Source: Blastocystis sp. Blastoise (Eukaryota; Sar; Bigyra; Opalinata; Blastocystidae). From it: a stretch of DNA of 22,426 bases. Both the position numbers and the translations under genes were made by a program. Positions 19,964 through 22,426 of this stretch are shown piece after piece (the first letter of the stretch is position 1; the number at the start of each line of letters is the position of its first letter). The notes beneath the pieces were generated by a model, which had not been told where the DNA came from, did not search any database, and saw nothing but the letters and a program-made list of their open reading frames with translations. The DNA lies in the NCBI GenBank assembly GCA_039096225.1, contig JBBPEB010000031.1, positions 92,501-114,926 on the forward strand, given 5' to 3'.

Positions 19964-21633
19964 TAGTTTGTCAATAATAGTATTAGTAGTAACAGGTAAA
20001 TCATCTATAAGAGGAGTAGTTGGAGATATATTAGAATCATTTATGGCTACAAAAACAGAAGGATATAGAATTTCATTTATCTTTTTCTTATCTTCTGTTA
20101 AATGAATATATTTCTTTATACTCTTATAAGCACATTTTATACCTTCGTGAAAGCCTTCGTTCTTTCTATTCCAAGAAATCTCACAATATCTACATGGGAA
20201 TGTTGAAGAGGGTCCAGTAAAGCTTCCAACGCTTGTAATAGCCATACAATCCCCATAAACATTTAGTAGAACTGCTACAACTCGCCTTTTTTCAATTCGT
20301 TCATTAATAAATACATCCATTTCAATTCCAGATGATAGAAGAATTAACTCTTTCATAAGTAATACAAGAACAGTATTAGATAGCGATTCTTTTGTTATAC
20401 AATATGTCCAGAATACTCTCTGATCATGTAATCTAGTATTATTATAATTTAATAATTTAAGAAGAATAGGAAAAGATGATTGATTAGTATCAGAGATAGG
20501 ATTTGAAAAGACACAAATTCCATCACAAGTTAAATCAAAAAATAAGAAAATATCACCATTATTAATAACTTTATTCATATATTTGCGATAATTTTGTCCT
20601 AACATATATTCTGGAATTGTACTTGGCAAATGTTCTATTGGCATCGATAAATAGTATTGAATTTCCTCCTTCTTGTAATAACTAATATCTTGTATTAATG
20701 GTTTAGAAGACATCAAGTAACGTATACGTGGGATTAAAGGTATAACAGACACTTTTATGCCTTTATATAAATAAAATATTAATCAGAATAATGAAAGTTA
20801 ATTTATATTCACATATAAATAGTGTATCATATACTATAAGAATATATATAAAACGTTATATATAATAAATAATATCTTGTATTGTCATATATTATATGAA
20901 GAAAAGAAAATAAATATAATAGAAAGAATAATAATAAAAAGAATAATAGTAGTATAAATAGAAATGAATTATATATATATATATATACTTTTGCTTTCAC
21001 TACATTCCTCGTTTTTACATTGAGTCTTTTCTTTATTAAGTAGATTTCTTCCTCCATTAAATGATACTAGTTCTTTACAATTATCACATATGTAGATATT
21101 TTTATGTAGTGGAGTTTCAGAATGGCAAGAACAGTATTTCCGTATTATATCCTGCCCATTCTTTGGAACAAAAAGTAATTCATGTTCAGGAACCAAAAGT
21201 TTTATGACATCATTTATTAGTTCGTATAGTTTCTTAATCTTCTCGGTACTTATTTTAAGCTGACACCAACAATCATAAACGAAATCTTCAATTCTTGAAT
21301 TATCATTTATATTATTTTTTGATGATGGCTTCTAAATAGTTTAAAGAGAGTTATATGAAATAAAAATAGACGAAATAAAATATTATAATGTTTTTAAAAT
21401 ACCGAATTTATAATTTTTTCCAAAAATACATCAGATATTTGTTTGGTACTGTTTGAGTTCACGTCTTCATCTGAATCTAATTCTTCCATCAAGTGAGAAG
21501 TTTCGATTATTATATTCTCTTCATGAAGAGAGACATGATCAGTTGAAATTGCTAAATATATAAATAAAATTAAAAGTCTCTTACATCTACGTTTTGATGG
21601 AAACCCAGGAAGATCATATTGACGTCCTGTCAT
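19937..21633 (-). pseudogene. Transposase, N-terminal half with zinc-binding region
   Basis: The front half of the split transposase. Exons (minus) are 21585-21633, 21403-21551, 20989-21331 and 20751 down to about 19966; introns are 33, 71 and 237 nt, all GT-AG, and phases agree. The joined protein starts MTGRQYDLPGFPSKRR, has an acidic Asp/Glu patch, then a zinc-ribbon-like set: C133, C135, H136, C148, C151, C171 and C176. Exon four gives MSVIPLIPRIRYLMSSKPL, then FFDLTCDGICVF, LNVYGDCMAI and FTGPSSTFPCRYC. These are the conserved order of this transposase family, with a DG Asp and a GD Asp as likely catalytic-core residues (inference). Coding homology ends near 19966 at TTNTIIDKL. The last residues before the stop at 19937 come from the GC hairpin. 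The gene is intact up to the break, so it may have been active recently. Confidence 0.75.
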
Positions 21634-22426
21634 TAGTAATGTTGAATATAATTTTTTAATTTTTTCTGATTATTTCCTTTTTTTTCATGGATAGAAATAC
21701 TTTTATAGCAATTATTCCCTATAATTTTGGTTTCTTAATGAAGTTCATGGTTATGTATTAACAATTTTTGGAATTACATAAACTTAATGTCGGCATGATT
21801 TTTATGATTGTAGATTATTTGAATGAAAAATTGATGCTTAATCTTTATTTAGGTAGTTAAACACAAAATAATGTTACAAATGTCAATATTAGAGAATATT
21901 GGATTTATATTAGAATTAATTTATTGCTGATATTTCAAAATAGCCAAATTTTTCAATATGGAATAAGTTGAATTAAGTTTTTACTTTCATGGATAAATGA
22001 TTAGAGAACATATTTAATTTCTATCTTGTTTTTTTCTTCTAATTATTTTCATAAATAAGCGTTTCAATATTAATATATTTCTTTATGAATAATTTGTTTA
22101 CATAGAAATGATAATAATATATTTATATCTATATTAACAATTACAAGAATGCTTACTATATGATTCAAACTGTAAATTTAAGCAATATGATATATTCTTA
22201 TATGAATTCTCAAGATGTATATGGTTTAGTAGTATATACTATTATATACTAGAATATATTTTAATTATATTCTATAATGTTTTTCATATTTTGTTTAATA
22301 AATCTTTGAATATTTTTTATTTTATATATAGTTTAGATAGTATCTTACAACAATCATTTAATTAAATGAAATAATAAGAAAGTAATTGAAAATACACAAA
22401 GAATTATATATATATATATATATATA
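21634..22426. other. Upstream flank of the transposase gene
   Basis: About 790 bases of AT-rich DNA with no coding frame. It should contain the transposase promoter and possibly the element's terminal repeat, but neither can be named. The window ends in a (TA)n run (22405-22426). Confidence 0.55.

Larger units (their letters stand above)
15490..21633 (-). mobile_element. Disrupted Plavaka/Mucoromycota-type DNA transposon carrying a secondary insert
   Basis: Two minus-strand coding blocks, 19966-21633 and 15490-17285, are the front and back of one transposase and lie in the right order and direction. About 2.7 kb of unrelated non-coding DNA separates them. The element's own terminal inverted repeats were not identified, so its true ends may lie outside the given limits. 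The classification rests on the transposase blocks only. Confidence 0.65.

Noticed and set aside
17286-19965. CRISPR array or defence locus in the repeat region
   Set aside because: Repeats are about 489 bp, degenerate and without regular spacers; the window is eukaryotic.

Overview
This is an extremely AT-rich eukaryotic nuclear window with short, spliced genes. Introns are full of TTA/TTTA/TA runs, one predicted protein is rich in Asn and Ser, and there is a zinc-binding transposase of the Plavaka/Mucoromycota 'transposase domain' type. Together these suggest an early-diverging, AT-rich fungus, for example an anaerobic gut fungus or another zygomycete or chytrid lineage. That assignment is inference; an AT-rich amoebozoan is not excluded. 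No bacterial operon structure is present.

Layout. (1) 159-3221 (+): the 3' portion of a full-length ABCC/MRP-type ABC transporter (second membrane domain plus second nucleotide-binding domain), rebuilt from ten exons that join in frame to a TAA. Nine of its introns fit; one has AT-AC borders and the hallmarks of a minor-spliceosome (U12) intron. (2) 3849-4766 (+): a complete four-exon UBC12-like NEDD8-conjugating E2 of 190 residues. (3) 4767-7335: non-coding, with an isolated GC-richer island at 5401-5560 full of inverted and direct repeats, and paired CCAAT boxes ahead of the next gene. (4) 7336-8028 (+): a secreted pectate-lyase-superfamily (QRT3-like beta-helix) gene cut off after about 207 residues. 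Non-coding DNA at 7958-8900 follows, then a small three-exon reading frame of unknown identity (about 8924-9226). (5) 9589-11308 (+): an Asn/Glu/Arg-Gly-rich low-complexity protein gene broken by one in-frame TGA and one frame change at a run of nine A. (6) 11309-15489: about 4.2 kb with no supportable gene, largely decayed T-rich trinucleotide sequence. (7) 15490-21633 (-): a transposase gene in two halves separated by about 2.7 kb. The separating DNA holds a degenerate tandem repeat (period about 489 bp), a perfect cloverleaf tRNA-like sequence and a GC-rich hairpin that forms the edge against the transposase.

Functionally, the first two genes are ordinary host genes (membrane export; neddylation). 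The right half is transposon and repeat territory where at least one transposase is broken. I found no defence, toxin or viral cassette. The least ordinary signals are the AT-AC intron, the linker-free tRNA cloverleaf beside a GC cluster, and the disruption of two genes by non-coding DNA that shares short words.
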